A program made the position numbers and the translations under genes. Under the pieces are notes generated by a model, which worked only from the letters and a program-made list of their open reading frames with translations, made no database searches and was not told the DNA's origin. A stretch of 64,000 nucleotides of DNA from Sphingobium jiangsuense. Its GTDB lineage: Bacteria > Pseudomonadota > Alphaproteobacteria > Sphingomonadales > Sphingomonadaceae. Shown piece by piece: positions 16,076 through 25,717 of the stretch. The first letter of the stretch is position 1. Every line of letters begins with the position of its first letter. Where the stretch lies: the NCBI RefSeq assembly GCF_014196495.1, contig NZ_JACIDT010000009.1, positions 62,001-126,000 of the forward strand, in the 5' to 3' direction.

Positions 16076-16333
16076 TTAGGCCACGAACCGCACGTCGCCG
16101 TCGCCCTCGCAATATCCGTCGAGATTGCGATAGCAGCAATTATGGGTGCCATAGGCCCCCAGCAACAGGTGCAGCAACGATTTCCACTGCTCCTTGAGCA
16201 TCACGATCTGCTGCGTTTCCCCGGTATCGGGATTGCGGGAATGGAGCACGGCGATGCCATCCTCGGCCAGGATAAGGTTGAGCTCATGGCCTTCTCCACC
16301 ACAGTCGCCAATATTTTGTACGCTGTAAGGCAT
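16076..16333 (-). CDS. Small protein of unknown function with a Cys-rich end
   Basis: This 85-aa protein matches no family I recognise. It has a hydrophobic-acidic centre (LNLILAEDGIAVLHSRN), then TGETQQIVMLKEQWKSLLHLLLGAYG (in parts TGETQQIVML and EQWKSLLHLLLG), and ends with HNCCYRN...GYCEGDGDVRF, with three Cys. AGAGGA lies 7 nt before the ATG, a strong argument that it is translated. It is convergent with the MHS gene. The Cys cluster could bind metal; this is untested. Confidence 0.6.
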   Translation of the reverse strand: MPYSVQNIGDCGGEGHELNLILAEDGIAVLHSRNPDTGETQQIVMLKEQWKSLLHLLLGAYGTHNCCYRNLDGYCEGDGDVRFVA

Positions 16334-16599
16334 ATAGTCTTCCTCTTGAGGCTGCCCGGCGGCACTTCGGACGCACTATAATGATCCTGAACCGCGATGA
16401 TGCGTTTCTGGATCAATTTCCCGTGAAATACCGGCCGCGATCGCCCTCCCCGGCGGTCGTTGCCGACTGACATGCTTCCCGGTCCGTCATGCGCCGCATG
16501 ACCGGAATTCCGCTTTATCCCCGTTCTCCCAGGCTTCCCCGATTCCTCCGTTCTCTATTGGCGGCATGATGGGGTGAACCTGGTAAAAATGTGTAAATT

Positions 16600-18075
16600 C
16601 TATGGGTTCGCATAAATATTATTGCTAACGGCCCGCAAATTCGGCTTCGCCGCCGGGGCCGGGCGCTGGCCCGCCGCGCCGATGCGGAAGCGGCCCACCA
16701 TCTCGGCCAGCTGGTCCGCCTGGCCGAGCAGGTTGCGCGCTGCCGCGGTCGATTGCTCGACCATCGCCGCGTTGCGCTGGGTCGTGTGGTCCATGTCGGA
16801 TATGGCGGCGTTCACCTGCTCGATGCTCGCGGCCTGCTCCTGCGACATCAGGGCGATCCGCTGCACGCGGCCGGTCACGTCCTCCACCCGGCCGACAATG
16901 GCGTCGAGCGCGGACCCGGCCTTGCCGACCAACTGCACGCCGCTGCCGACATGGCCGGCGCTCTGGCCGATCAGCTCCTTGATGTCCTTCGCGGCGTCGG
17001 CGCTGCGCTGGGCGAGCGCCCGCACCTCGCTGGCGACGACCGCGAAGCCCTTGCCCGCGTCCCCGGCGCGCGCCGCCTCCACCCCGGCGTTGAGCGCCAG
17101 CAGGTTGGTCTGGAAGGCGATGCCGTCGATCACGTTGATGATCTGCTCGATCTCGCCGGAGCTTCTGTCGATGCTGGTCATCGCCTCGACCGCGCTCTTG
17201 ACGATGCGGCCGCCCTCGGTCGCGTCGCCATTGGCCTCCAGCGCGGCGGCGGACGCCTCCTCGGCGTTGAGCGCGGTGTCGCGCACCGATGCGGTCAGCG
17301 TGCCGATGGTCGCCACCGTCTCCTCCAGCGAGGCCGCCTGATGCTCGGTCCGCCGCGCCAGATCGTCCGACGCGGCGCTGATTTCGGCGGCCGCGCTGCG
17401 GATCATGTCGAAGATGTTCGAAATGCCGCCCAGCATCTCGCTCAGCGAATCCATCGCCTGCCCGAAATCCCGGCCCAGATCCTCATAATCCCTGGGCAGG
17501 TCGCCGATGGTGGCGGCAAGGTCGCCCTTCGCCACCTCCGTCAGCGCCTCGCCGACCTGCCGGATGACCTGGCGCTGCTCATTCTCCTTGGTCAGGAAGA
17601 TGGTCGTCACCGCGATATCCATGTCGAGCAGCGCGACCTTGATCAGCGTCTTGAGCGTGCCGGCCATGCGCCGCGCGCCGGGCACCCAGCGCAGCCATGT
17701 GCCCATGACCGATTTTTCGACCAGCCCGCCCAATATGGTCGCATAGGCGCCGAAATAGAGGCTGGCGTCCAACCCGATGCGCGCATGCACCTTGCCGATG
17801 GTTTCGGCCCGCCGGTAATAGTCGTCGTCCAGCGAATTCTCGAAGATCGCGCACCAATGGTTGAACTGCTTCTCGCCCGCATGATCCATCATCGCCCGCG
17901 ACCCGAAGAAGCGCGCGGCCTCGGGCGTGCGCGTCACCTTGTCGTAGAAGGCCGATATCGACCGGGGAACATGTTTGCGGATGAGGCCGTGTATTTTGCG
18001 GAATTCATAGGCGTTTTTCGGTCCTATTTCATAAAATTCCAGTCTCTTTCCGATTAATTCTGCTGAGTTTGCCAT
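16600..18075 (-). CDS. Globin-coupled methyl-accepting chemotaxis protein (aerotaxis transducer type)
   Basis: This 491-aa soluble receptor has an N-terminal protoglobin sensor domain (about 1-160), with His97 in GKVHARIGLD as the expected proximal haem ligand. A HAMP-like segment follows (EVAKGDLAATIGDLP), then a long MCP signalling helix pair (about 225-470). The conserved hairpin tip is IDGIAFQTNLLALNAGVEAA, in parts IAFQTNLLALNA and GKGFAVVASEVR. There are no membrane segments, as in HemAT. It would bind O2 or another gas and signal through a CheA-CheW complex encoded elsewhere. GGAG lies 8 nt before ATG 18075. It is encoded in the same direction as the neighbouring c-di-GMP enzyme. Confidence 0.92.
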   Translation of the reverse strand: MANSAELIGKRLEFYEIGPKNAYEFRKIHGLIRKHVPRSISAFYDKVTRTPEAARFFGSRAMMDHAGEKQFNHWCAIFENSLDDDYYRRAETIGKVHARIGLDASLYFGAYATILGGLVEKSVMGTWLRWVPGARRMAGTLKTLIKVALLDMDIAVTTIFLTKENEQRQVIRQVGEALTEVAKGDLAATIGDLPRDYEDLGRDFGQAMDSLSEMLGGISNIFDMIRSAAAEISAASDDLARRTEHQAASLEETVATIGTLTASVRDTALNAEEASAAALEANGDATEGGRIVKSAVEAMTSIDRSSGEIEQIINVIDGIAFQTNLLALNAGVEAARAGDAGKGFAVVASEVRALAQRSADAAKDIKELIGQSAGHVGSGVQLVGKAGSALDAIVGRVEDVTGRVQRIALMSQEQAASIEQVNAAISDMDHTTQRNAAMVEQSTAAARNLLGQADQLAEMVGRFRIGAAGQRPAPAAKPNLRAVSNNIYANP

Positions 18076-18175
18076 CGAAATGCTCCAATATTTCCTGATA
18101 TGATCGAAAATTCATGGCCCTGTTCATCTGTCTTCAGTTAACCCGCTATCGTGGATGAATTTCGGACGCTGAGGA

Positions 18176-20422
18176 TTATCCCGGACCTTCGGCGGAACGG
18201 GCATCCGGCGGAAGGGAGCGCGGCAGGGGCAGGTCGCGGAAGCCGGGCCTGCGGACGGAGTCCAGATAAGCGCGGCTTTCCTCCTCGCTCATCGGCCGGG
18301 CGAGCAGATAGCCCTGCACCAGGTCGCAGCCGAAGTTCGACAGCTGCTTGTACTGGTCGATCGTCTCGACCCCTTCCGCGATGACTTCGAAGCCGAGATT
18401 ATGGGCGAGCGATATGATCGTCCGCACGATGATCTCGTCGTCCTTCTCGTTCAATATGCCCGAAATGAACGACCGGTCGATCTTGAGGATGTCGATCGGA
18501 AACTGCTTGAGATGGGTGAGCGAGGCATAGCCGGTGCCGAAATCGTCGAGCGCGATCGACATGCCTTTCTTGTGCAGCTGCTTCAGCGCGGCGGCGATGT
18601 TGCCCGCCGCCCGGTCGAGGATGACATTCTCCGTCACCTCTATCTCTATGTCCTGCGGCGAGAGGCCGTGCGCCTCCACCATCGCGCACAGGCGCTCGAT
18701 GAAATCCGGCTCCTGAAGCTGCGCGGCGACGACGTTGAAGGCGATGGTGCCGGGTGAAAGCCCGTCGCGCCGGAACCCGGCCATCGCCGCCAGCGCCTTG
18801 TCGATCAGCCTGTAGCTGAGCTGCGTGATCAGCCCGGCCTCCTCGGCGACGGAGATCAGCTCCAGCGGCGGCACGGCGGCGCCGCCGACCTTCCACCGCG
18901 CCAGCGCCTCGAACCCTTCGTGGCGGCCGGACCGCAGGTTGCTTTGCGGCTGCAAGGCGACGCCCACCTCGTCGCGGGAGAGCGACACGCGCAATTTCTC
19001 GATCAGCACCGCCCGGCGCTTGCGGTCCCGCCGGATCATGCTGTCATAGACGCTGTAGCCGCGCCGCCCGTTGAGCTTCGCCTGATACAGCGCGAGGTCC
19101 GCGTTCTTCATCAGTTCCCCCGGCGTCTTCGCGTCCTTGGGGAACAGCGCGATGCCGATGCTGGCCGACGGGATGATCGTCTGCTGGCCGACCTTCACCG
19201 GCTGCTGCATCTTGCCCAGCATGGTCCCGGCGATGCGCTCGACCGCCGGCCGGTCGGGAATGTCGCGCATCAGCACCGCGAATTCGTCGCCGCCCAGCCG
19301 CACCACCGTATCGTTGCGCCGCACCGAGGCGCGCAACCGCTCGGCGATATGCTGCAACAGCGTGTCGCCGCCGTCATGGCCGAAGCGGTCGTTGATCAGC
19401 TTGAAGTCGTCGAGGTCGACGATCATCAGCATCGCCATGCCCCGGTCCTCCCGCGACCGCGACCGGAACAGGTTGGACAGGCGCCGCATCAGGATGGTGC
19501 GGTTGCCGATGCCGGTCAGCGCGTCGCGCTCGGCCTGGTGCTTGATCTGCATCTGCGCTCGCTTCAGCGCCGATATATCGGTTTGTATCGAAACCAGATT
19601 GCCGGATTCGGACCGGCGGTTATGGATTTGTATCCACCGCTCCGAATCCAGCTGCTGGATATAGGGCCTGGACATGCCCTCGCCCTCCAGCCCGATGGAC
19701 AGGTGCGTGGGCAGGTCGGCGGGCGCGAAGGGGCCGGACGCCGGCGGCTGGCGGCCGCCCGACTGCATCATCGGCGAGCGCGCGGGGGAGCAGGACGCCA
19801 GATCGTAAAGCTTTCGGTGGGCATTGTTGCAGAAGAGGAGCTGCCCTTGGGAATCATAGGCGACAAGGCCGTTGGGAATGGTTTCGATGATGTCGACCAG
19901 CAGGTTCTCGGTCACCTCGCGCCGCCGCAGCTCGGCGAGCACTTCCGCCTCGGCGATCTTGCGGCTGGTGATGTCGAAGCGGATCGAGACATAGCCCACC
20001 AGCCGCCCGTCCCCGTCGCGCCGGGGCGCGATCGTGGTGTCGACCCAGTAGAGCCGCCCCTTCTTGTCGCGGTTGCAGATGTCGGCGCGCCAGACATTGC
20101 CCTGCGCGATGGTCTGCCACATCTGGCGGAAGAAATGCGACGGGTGGTGCCCGCTGTTCAGCAGCCGGTGATCCGCGCCGATCAGCTCTTCCCGCGCATA
20201 GCCGCTGATCTCGCAGAACAGCCGGTTGACGTCGGTGATGCGGCCCGCCCGGTCGGTGGTGGCGACGATCGCCACATGGTCGAGCGCCTCGCGATAGGCA
20301 TGCAGTTCGGCCTGCTCAAGTCGTGCTTCCGGTCCATGAGATTGCGCCCCAATCACCACCGCCAGCGAAGGCAGGGGAGAGGCGGCCTGCGAAGAAAAAT
20401 CTTCATTTACGTTTATCTTCAT
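18176..20422 (-). CDS. PAS-PAS-GGDEF-EAL cyclic di-GMP signalling protein
   Basis: This 748-aa cytoplasmic protein has two PAS domains (about 45-165 and 170-300; the first ends with a PAC motif and SIRFDITSRKIAEAE). A GGDEF domain follows (about 310-470), with RLGGDEFAVL intact and an RxxD-like I-site region. The EAL domain (about 480-735) has GFEALARW, FNVVAAQLQ, EVTENVIL, DDFGTGYASL, KIDRSF, AEGVE and QGYLLARP. All catalytic motifs are present in both domains, so cyclase and phosphodiesterase activities are both possible. ATG 20422 (MKINVN) was chosen with GGAAG 7 nt upstream. It may be read with the globin receptor gene downstream, linking gas or redox sensing to c-di-GMP (inference). Confidence 0.93.
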   Translation of the reverse strand: MKINVNEDFSSQAASPLPSLAVVIGAQSHGPEARLEQAELHAYREALDHVAIVATTDRAGRITDVNRLFCEISGYAREELIGADHRLLNSGHHPSHFFRQMWQTIAQGNVWRADICNRDKKGRLYWVDTTIAPRRDGDGRLVGYVSIRFDITSRKIAEAEVLAELRRREVTENLLVDIIETIPNGLVAYDSQGQLLFCNNAHRKLYDLASCSPARSPMMQSGGRQPPASGPFAPADLPTHLSIGLEGEGMSRPYIQQLDSERWIQIHNRRSESGNLVSIQTDISALKRAQMQIKHQAERDALTGIGNRTILMRRLSNLFRSRSREDRGMAMLMIVDLDDFKLINDRFGHDGGDTLLQHIAERLRASVRRNDTVVRLGGDEFAVLMRDIPDRPAVERIAGTMLGKMQQPVKVGQQTIIPSASIGIALFPKDAKTPGELMKNADLALYQAKLNGRRGYSVYDSMIRRDRKRRAVLIEKLRVSLSRDEVGVALQPQSNLRSGRHEGFEALARWKVGGAAVPPLELISVAEEAGLITQLSYRLIDKALAAMAGFRRDGLSPGTIAFNVVAAQLQEPDFIERLCAMVEAHGLSPQDIEIEVTENVILDRAAGNIAAALKQLHKKGMSIALDDFGTGYASLTHLKQFPIDILKIDRSFISGILNEKDDEIIVRTIISLAHNLGFEVIAEGVETIDQYKQLSNFGCDLVQGYLLARPMSEEESRAYLDSVRRPGFRDLPLPRSLPPDARSAEGPG

Positions 20423-20662
20423 GGCAAGCTTCCGATATATTTGCGTTGACAAAAATAAACATTTTGCGTTGCACGGTAATTCCGCCGGCCGAGGGAGAAC
20501 CAAATGGGGAAAAAGTTAACAATGCCGCTTCCGGCTTTTACTGCTCCTCGGCTACCGAATATTATAATTATCGATTTTCTAACTCTGTAGATACGGTACC
20601 GTATATATGAATGGTTACTAATTTATTAAGCTTACTGGACTTTGCCATTGGCCTTGGTGACG

Positions 20663-21349
20663 ATGACCGCTGAACCTCTCGAAAATACAATATTGAAGGC
20701 GCTTTATACGGAGGTGCCGGAGCTGGTGTACGACCGCCTGGTCACGAAGCCGGTGCAGACCGGCGAGGTGCTGTACGAACCCGACAATCCGCTGATTCAC
20801 ATGATCTTCCCGCACAGCGGAATCATATCGTTGCAGGTGGTGTTGCAGGACGGGCGGACGGTCGAGAACATGTCGATCGGCCGCGACAGCTTCATCGGCG
20901 TCGATTATCTGCTGGGGGAAAGGGTCACCTCCTATCATGCGGTGGTGGCGATTTCCGGGCGGGCGTCCTGGCTGTCGGCCAATGATTTCGCGGCGGCGCT
21001 GACCGCCTGCGAACCGTTGCAGGACATCATGCGCGGCGCCTCGCGCGGGCTGCTGCGCGACCTGATGCGCGGCGTGGTGTGCGCCAGCGTCCATTCCGCG
21101 AGCCAGCGCGTCGCCACCTGGCTGCTGCGCGCGCTCGACCGCAACGACAGCAACCATTTCGACATCACCCAGCGCACGCTCGCCAATATCTTCGGGCTGC
21201 GGCTGGCGACGATCAGCGACGCCTGCGCCCGGCTGCACGCCGCGGGCGCGATCGACCATGGGCGCGGCACGATGACCATCACCGACCGCGACACGCTGGA
21301 AAGCCAGTGCTGCGAATGCTACAGGGACTATCCCCGCGACGGCCGCTGA
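20663..21349 (+). CDS. Crp/Fnr family transcriptional regulator
   Basis: This 228-aa protein has a cyclic-nucleotide-binding beta-roll (about 20-135) and a Crp-type winged helix (about 150-220; TQRTLANIFGLRLATISDACARL, in parts TQRTLANIFGL and RLATISDACARL). It lacks the N-terminal Cys set of true Fnr but ends with SQCCECYRDYP, so it may sense something other than oxygen. ATG 20663 has no clear ribosome site; GTG 20657 or TTG codons upstream are possible. It is divergent from the GGDEF-EAL gene across about 240 nt of AT-richer DNA. Similar proteins are common in sphingomonads with unknown regulons. Confidence 0.85.
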   Translation: MTAEPLENTILKALYTEVPELVYDRLVTKPVQTGEVLYEPDNPLIHMIFPHSGIISLQVVLQDGRTVENMSIGRDSFIGVDYLLGERVTSYHAVVAISGRASWLSANDFAAALTACEPLQDIMRGASRGLLRDLMRGVVCASVHSASQRVATWLLRALDRNDSNHFDITQRTLANIFGLRLATISDACARLHAAGAIDHGRGTMTITDRDTLESQCCECYRDYPRDGR

Positions 21350-21433
21350 CGGGACGGCCTGCCCTGCCGGGGAAAGCCGGACGGCGCGGGCGGGCGGCCG
21401 CTTCCTGACGAACCCGCTGCAAAGACCCTGTCC

Positions 21434-22183
21434 ATGACCCTCACCGATCCGCTCGTCCTCCTCTGCGCGATCCTTTCCGTCACCTTTTCCGGCCTCGGCA
21501 AGGGCGGTTTTGCCGGGCTGGGGATGCTGTCCATGCCGATCATGGCGCAGGCCGTGAACCCGATAGAGGGGGCGGCGGTGCTCCTCCCCATCCTCGTCGT
21601 GCAGGATGCGGTCGGCGTCTGGGCGTTCCGCCGGACATGGGACGGGGCGATCCTCGCCGCGATGCTGCCGGGCATGGCCGTCGGGGTCGGGCTGGGCTAT
21701 GCGCTGGCGGCGCTGGTCGATGCGCGGGTCGTGACCGGCATCATCGGCCTGCTCTCGCTGCTGTTCGGGCTGTACCGGCTGTGGATCGAGCGCGGCGGCA
21801 AGGTGCCGATGCCGTCCAATTCCCCCTATTGGGTCGGCTCGCTCTTCGGCGTCGGCTCCGGCTTCGCCAGCCAGATCGCGCATGCGGGCGCGCCGCCGTT
21901 CCAGATGTGGGTGATCCCGCGCCAGCTGCCGCGCGACGTGCTGGTCGGCACCACCGCCATCGCCTTCGCCGCGATGAACTGGATGAAGATCCCCACCTAT
22001 GCGGCGCTGGGGCAGTTCACGCCCGCCAATCTGCGGGCGAGCGCACTGCTGCTGCCGGTCGCGCTGGCGGCCACCGCCGGGGGCGTCGCGCTGGTGCGCC
22101 GGGTCGATGCGCAACGTTTCTATACGATCATCTACCTGCTGATGGTCGCGCTGGGGTGCAGGCTGGTCGCGCAGATGCTGTGA
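21434..22183 (+). CDS. TauE/SafE family sulfite or small-anion exporter
   Basis: This 249-aa inner-membrane protein has about eight helices and the two family half-repeats (FSGLGKGGFAGLGMLSMP near the start; VGSGFASQIAHAGAPPFQMW in the second half, in part SQIAHAGAPPF). Members export sulfite, sulfoacetate or similar anions, but many have no known substrate. It follows the Crp/Fnr gene by 84 nt in the same direction. No sulfur metabolism gene lies nearby, so the substrate is open. Confidence 0.88.
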   Translation: MTLTDPLVLLCAILSVTFSGLGKGGFAGLGMLSMPIMAQAVNPIEGAAVLLPILVVQDAVGVWAFRRTWDGAILAAMLPGMAVGVGLGYALAALVDARVVTGIIGLLSLLFGLYRLWIERGGKVPMPSNSPYWVGSLFGVGSGFASQIAHAGAPPFQMWVIPRQLPRDVLVGTTAIAFAAMNWMKIPTYAALGQFTPANLRASALLLPVALAATAGGVALVRRVDAQRFYTIIYLLMVALGCRLVAQML

Positions 22184-22350
22184 CCGGGGCGCCGGCCTAA
22201 ATACGACGAAACGAAGCAGATTCCCCCTGCATTCGTCGCATCCCGGCGGACCGATCCGCGCGCCTGTGCGTTCAGCGGGGAAAGGACGAGGCAGCATGCC
22301 CGCCCGATGCCGTTTCCCGCACTATCGCAGTCTGGAGAGGAGGCCGCCCC

Positions 22351-22941
22351 ATGCCCGATACCCGCGACGACATCCGCGACGACGCGCCACTGACCACCGC
22401 CAAGCACGGCGACGCGCTGGACGAGGCCAAGGCCGCCTTGGTCGAGGACAGGGGCGACAGCCTCGTCGGCCGCTCCGTCACGATCAACCGCCCGCGCGCG
22501 GAGCTGTACGCCTTCTGGCGCGACTTCGCCCGCCTGCCCGCCTTCATGGAGAATGTGGAGCGGGTCGACATGCTCGACGAGCGCACCAGCCATTGGGTCG
22601 TCAAGGCGCCCGGCGGCAGGACGGTGGAATGGGATGCGGTCATCACCGAGGACCGGCCCGGCGAGCTGATCGCCTGGGCCTCGACCGAGGGCGCGGACGT
22701 CCCCAATAGCGGGCGCATCGATTTTCGCGACGCGGGCGAGCGCGGCACGGTCGTCACCGCGACCATCCTCTACGATCCGCCCGCGGGCCTGCTCGGCAAG
22801 CTGATCGCCAGGATGTTCCAGCGCGAGCCCGCGATTCAGGCCCGCCGCGACCTGCGCCGCTTCAAACAGCTGATGGAAACCGGCGAGATCGCGACGGCGG
22901 CCCGCAACCGCCGGGAACTGGAAGAAGAGGAGGAAGGCTGA
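22351..22941 (+). CDS. SRPBCC family protein (polyketide cyclase/START-like)
   Basis: This 196-aa protein has an SRPBCC helix-grip domain in the middle ([34 protein letters not shown], in parts [20 protein letters not shown] and FMENVERV), then the usual amphipathic C-terminal helix. The first 35 residues are charged and look disordered, and the end is a run of Glu. Proteins of this type often accompany zinc-dependent dehydrogenases. GGAGAGGAGG precedes the ATG. Its TGA overlaps the ATG of the dehydrogenase by one base, so translation is coupled. Confidence 0.85.
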   Translation: MPDTRDDIRDDAPLTTAKHGDALDEAKAALVEDRGDSLVGRSVTINRPRAELYAFWRDFARLPAFMENVERVDMLDERTSHWVVKAPGGRTVEWDAVITEDRPGELIAWASTEGADVPNSGRIDFRDAGERGTVVTATILYDPPAGLLGKLIARMFQREPAIQARRDLRRFKQLMETGEIATAARNRRELEEEEEG

Positions 22942-24128
22942 TGCGCGCGCTCACCTGGCACGGCAAGCACGACGTCCGCGTCGAGACGGTGGACGACCCG
23001 GAAATCCTCAACCCGCGCGACGCGATCATCAGGATCACGTCCACCGCGATCTGCGGCTCCGACCTGCATCTCTATGACGGCTATATCCCGACGATGCAGG
23101 TCGGCGACATATTGGGCCACGAGTTCATGGGCGAGGTGGTCGAGACCGGGCCCGGATCGACGCTGGAAAAGGGGCAGCGCGTCGTCGTGCCCTTCACCAT
23201 CGCCTGCGGCAGCTGCTATCATTGCGGCAAGCATCAATATTCCGCCTGCGACAACGGCAACCCGGCCGACAACCAGGATATCGCCCAATTCCTCTACGGC
23301 CAGCCCATGTCCGGCCTGTTCGGCTACAGCCACATGACCGGCGGCTATGCGGGCGGGCAGGCCGAATATGTGCGCGTGCCGTTCAGCGATGTCGGCCCGA
23401 TCGTCGTGCCGGACGGGCTGGAGGACGAGCAGGTGCTGTTCCTCTCCGACATCCTGCCGACCGGCTGGCAGGCGGCCGAATATGCGCAGATCGAGCCGGG
23501 CGATACCGTCGCGGTGTGGGGCTGCGGCCCGGTCGGGCTGTTCGCGGTGCAATCGGCCTTGCTGATGGGGGCGGAGCGGGTGATCGCGATCGACCATTTC
23601 CCGCATCGGCTGGAGCTGGCGAGGCGCTTCGGCGCGGAGACGATCAACTTCGAGAAGAGCGACACCTATGAGGCGCTGATGGAAATGACCGGCGGCATCG
23701 GCCCCGACGCCTGCATCGACGCGGTGGGGCTGGAGGCGCACGGCTTTTTCCTCGACAATGTGATCGACCAGATCAAGGCGTCCACCTTCCTTGGCACCGA
23801 TCGCATCCATTCGATCCGCCAGGCGATCATCGCCTGCCGCAAGGGCGGGCGGGTGTCGATGCCCGCCGTCTATGGCGGGCTGGTCGACAAGTTCCCGCTC
23901 GGCGCGTTCATGGAAAAGGGGCTGACGCTGCGCACCGGGCAGACCCATGTGCAGCATTACATGCCCGCGCTGCTCAATGCGATCGTCGAGGGCAAGATCG
24001 ACACCACCTTCCTGATCAGCCACCGCCTGCCGCTCGAACAGGCGGCCGAAGGCTACAAGATGTTCCACGGTCATCAGAACGAGGTGACCAAGGTCGTGCT
24101 GAAGCCCGGCATGGCCGCCGCCGCATGA
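22941..24128 (+). CDS. Zinc-dependent alcohol dehydrogenase, glutathione-independent formaldehyde dehydrogenase type
   Basis: This 395-aa enzyme has catalytic zinc ligands in [11 protein letters not shown] and [10 protein letters not shown], and the four-Cys structural zinc loop [16 protein letters not shown]. An insertion typical of formaldehyde-dismutase-like enzymes follows ([20 protein letters not shown], with the [21 protein letters not shown] continuation seen as [13 protein letters not shown]). The Rossmann motif is [12 protein letters not shown]. It probably oxidises small aldehydes or alcohols with NAD. It sits between an SRPBCC gene (1-nt overlap) and an SDR gene 10 nt downstream. 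This trio looks like a stress or detoxification operon, inferred from context. Confidence 0.9.
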   Translation: MRALTWHGKHDVRVETVDDPEILNPRDAIIRITSTAICGSDLHLYDGYIPTMQVGDILGHEFMGEVVETGPGSTLEKGQRVVVPFTIACGSCYHCGKHQYSACDNGNPADNQDIAQFLYGQPMSGLFGYSHMTGGYAGGQAEYVRVPFSDVGPIVVPDGLEDEQVLFLSDILPTGWQAAEYAQIEPGDTVAVWGCGPVGLFAVQSALLMGAERVIAIDHFPHRLELARRFGAETINFEKSDTYEALMEMTGGIGPDACIDAVGLEAHGFFLDNVIDQIKASTFLGTDRIHSIRQAIIACRKGGRVSMPAVYGGLVDKFPLGAFMEKGLTLRTGQTHVQHYMPALLNAIVEGKIDTTFLISHRLPLEQAAEGYKMFHGHQNEVTKVVLKPGMAAAA

Positions 24129-24138
24129 GGAGAGAATC

Positions 24139-24921
24139 ATGGCTGACAAACTGGCGATCGTCACCGGCGCCTCGACCGGCATCGGCTTCGAGCTGGCCCA
24201 TCTCGCAGCAAAGGACGGCTATGACCTGCTGGTCGCGGCGGACGAGCCGCAGATCGAGGCAGCGGCCGCCGATTTCCGCAAGCACGGCACGCCGGTGCGC
24301 GCGGTCGAGGCCGATCTGGCGACGCTGGAGGGGGTGGACCGGCTGCTCGACGCCGCCGACGGCCGCCCGGTCGACCTGCTCTGCGCCAATGCCGGGCGCG
24401 GGCTGGGGCATGCGTTCCTCGACCAGCAGGTCGCCGACTGGCGCCGGGTGATCGACACCAATGTGACCGGCACCGTCTATCTGCTGCACCGGATATTGAA
24501 GCCGATGGTGGAGCGCGACCGGGGCAAGGTGCTGATCACCGGCTCGATCGCGGGGTTCATCCCCGGCAGCTTTCAGGCGGTCTACAACGGCAGCAAGGCG
24601 TTCATCGACAGCTTCGCCGACGCGATCCGCAACGAGCTGAAGGACGCGAAGGGCGTCACCATCACCACGCTGATGCCCGGCCCGACCGAGACGGAGTTCT
24701 TCGACCGCGCCGACATGCTCGACACCAAGGTCGGCGAGCAGGAGAAGGACGACGCCGGCAAGGTCGCGCAGGACGGGTGGGACGCGCTGATGGCGGGCAA
24801 GGCGCATATCGTTTCGGGCTGGCGCAACAAGCTGCAGGCCGCCGCCGCCCATGTGACGCCCGCCGCGCTGCTGGCCGAGCAGCATCGCAAGATGGCCGCG
24901 CCGGGCACCGCCGACGAATGA
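24139..24921 (+). CDS. SDR family NAD(P)-dependent oxidoreductase
   Basis: This 260-aa classical short-chain dehydrogenase has TGASTGIG for cofactor binding, a CANAG-like LCANAGRGLG, the catalytic Ser in LITGSIAGF and YxxxK as VYNGSKAF. It also has the DltE-like MPGPTETEFFDR segment. Asp or Asn at the end of beta-2 cannot be used to decide NAD against NADP with confidence. AGGAGAG precedes the ATG. It is the third gene of the SRPBCC/dehydrogenase/SDR operon and would act on a carbonyl compound. Confidence 0.9.
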   Translation: MADKLAIVTGASTGIGFELAHLAAKDGYDLLVAADEPQIEAAAADFRKHGTPVRAVEADLATLEGVDRLLDAADGRPVDLLCANAGRGLGHAFLDQQVADWRRVIDTNVTGTVYLLHRILKPMVERDRGKVLITGSIAGFIPGSFQAVYNGSKAFIDSFADAIRNELKDAKGVTITTLMPGPTETEFFDRADMLDTKVGEQEKDDAGKVAQDGWDALMAGKAHIVSGWRNKLQAAAAHVTPAALLAEQHRKMAAPGTADE

Positions 24922-24941
24922 GGCGTGCGCGCCGCCAGGCT

Positions 24942-24993
24942 GCCGCGTTTTCCGAGCCGTCAGATGTTCCATCTGACTTGAAACGCTCTAGCG
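24942..24993. repeat. Gene-end repeat with hairpin, copy 1 (supplies a TAG stop)
   Basis: An approximately 52-bp sequence is repeated with one base missing at 63235-63287. It contains GTCAGATG-TTC-CATCTGAC (24959-24977), a perfect 8-bp stem, and ends in AACGCTCTAG. Read on the minus strand, CTA at 24988-24990 is the TAG stop of the aspartic protease gene, followed at once by the hairpin. It probably terminates transcription between two convergent genes. Confidence 0.7.
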
Positions 24994-25611
24994 GGCCTCC
25001 TCCCCGGCGGCGCGGGGCACGAGGATCAGCGTCCGGTCCTCGACCCGCCACGAGGCCAGCTGCGACAGGAAGTTCATGCCCAATATGTCGATGGTGCCGA
25101 GCGCGGGCGATATCACGACCTTGAGGTCGCGCGCCTCGATGCTGCCCAGCCGCAGCCGCCCGACCGTGCCGGTTTCGGCCGGGATCGTGCCGTTGGCGGT
25201 GCGGATCGCCACCGGCAGCAGGCCCGCGCCGCGCTCCACCGACGCCAGCTCCGCCGTCTGCCGGGACAGCGCGGTCACCGTCGCGCCGCTGTCCACCAGC
25301 ATCCGCCGCTCGACGCCGTTGACCGACACCTGCGCCCAGAAATGCCCGTCGCGCGCCATGGCGATGCGCACTTCCTCGCCGACCACCTCCTGACTGTCGA
25401 GGCCAAGCCGCGTCACCAGGCGCGAGAGATTGGGGTCGAACGGCGCCTGCTGGAGCAGCAGGAACAGGCAGAAGGCGAGCAGCGCGAACGAGAAGAGCCA
25501 GCGGATGATCCGCCCGACATGGGGAATGTTGAAGATCAGGATCAGCAGCAACGCCCCGCCCGCGGCGTAGAGCGCCAGCTGCTGCCATTCCGGGTCGGTC
25601 GTGATCGACAT
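24988..25611 (-). CDS. Membrane-anchored retropepsin-like aspartic protease (TIGR02281 type)
   Basis: This 207-aa protein has two hydrophobic helices near the N-terminus (about 12-30 and 36-54) and a single retropepsin-like domain. The catalytic Asp lies in MLVDSGATVTALS, and the flap and second hydrophobic motif are represented by DILGMNFLS. Bacterial members are thought to work as homodimers on the periplasmic side; natural substrates are mostly unknown. GGAGG precedes the ATG. It is convergent with the SDR gene and ends inside a repeated hairpin element. Confidence 0.87.
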   Translation of the reverse strand: MSITTDPEWQQLALYAAGGALLLILIFNIPHVGRIIRWLFSFALLAFCLFLLLQQAPFDPNLSRLVTRLGLDSQEVVGEEVRIAMARDGHFWAQVSVNGVERRMLVDSGATVTALSRQTAELASVERGAGLLPVAIRTANGTIPAETGTVGRLRLGSIEARDLKVVISPALGTIDILGMNFLSQLASWRVEDRTLILVPRAAGEEAR

Positions 25612-25717
25612 TCGGCCTCCAGCCTCTCTGGCCGGGCCGGGCGACGCGGTTCAACCGGCCTTCCGGCTGCGGATGCGTGCGCGGCCTGCCCGGTGATGTC
25701 CGTTCAGCGCTCGCCGC

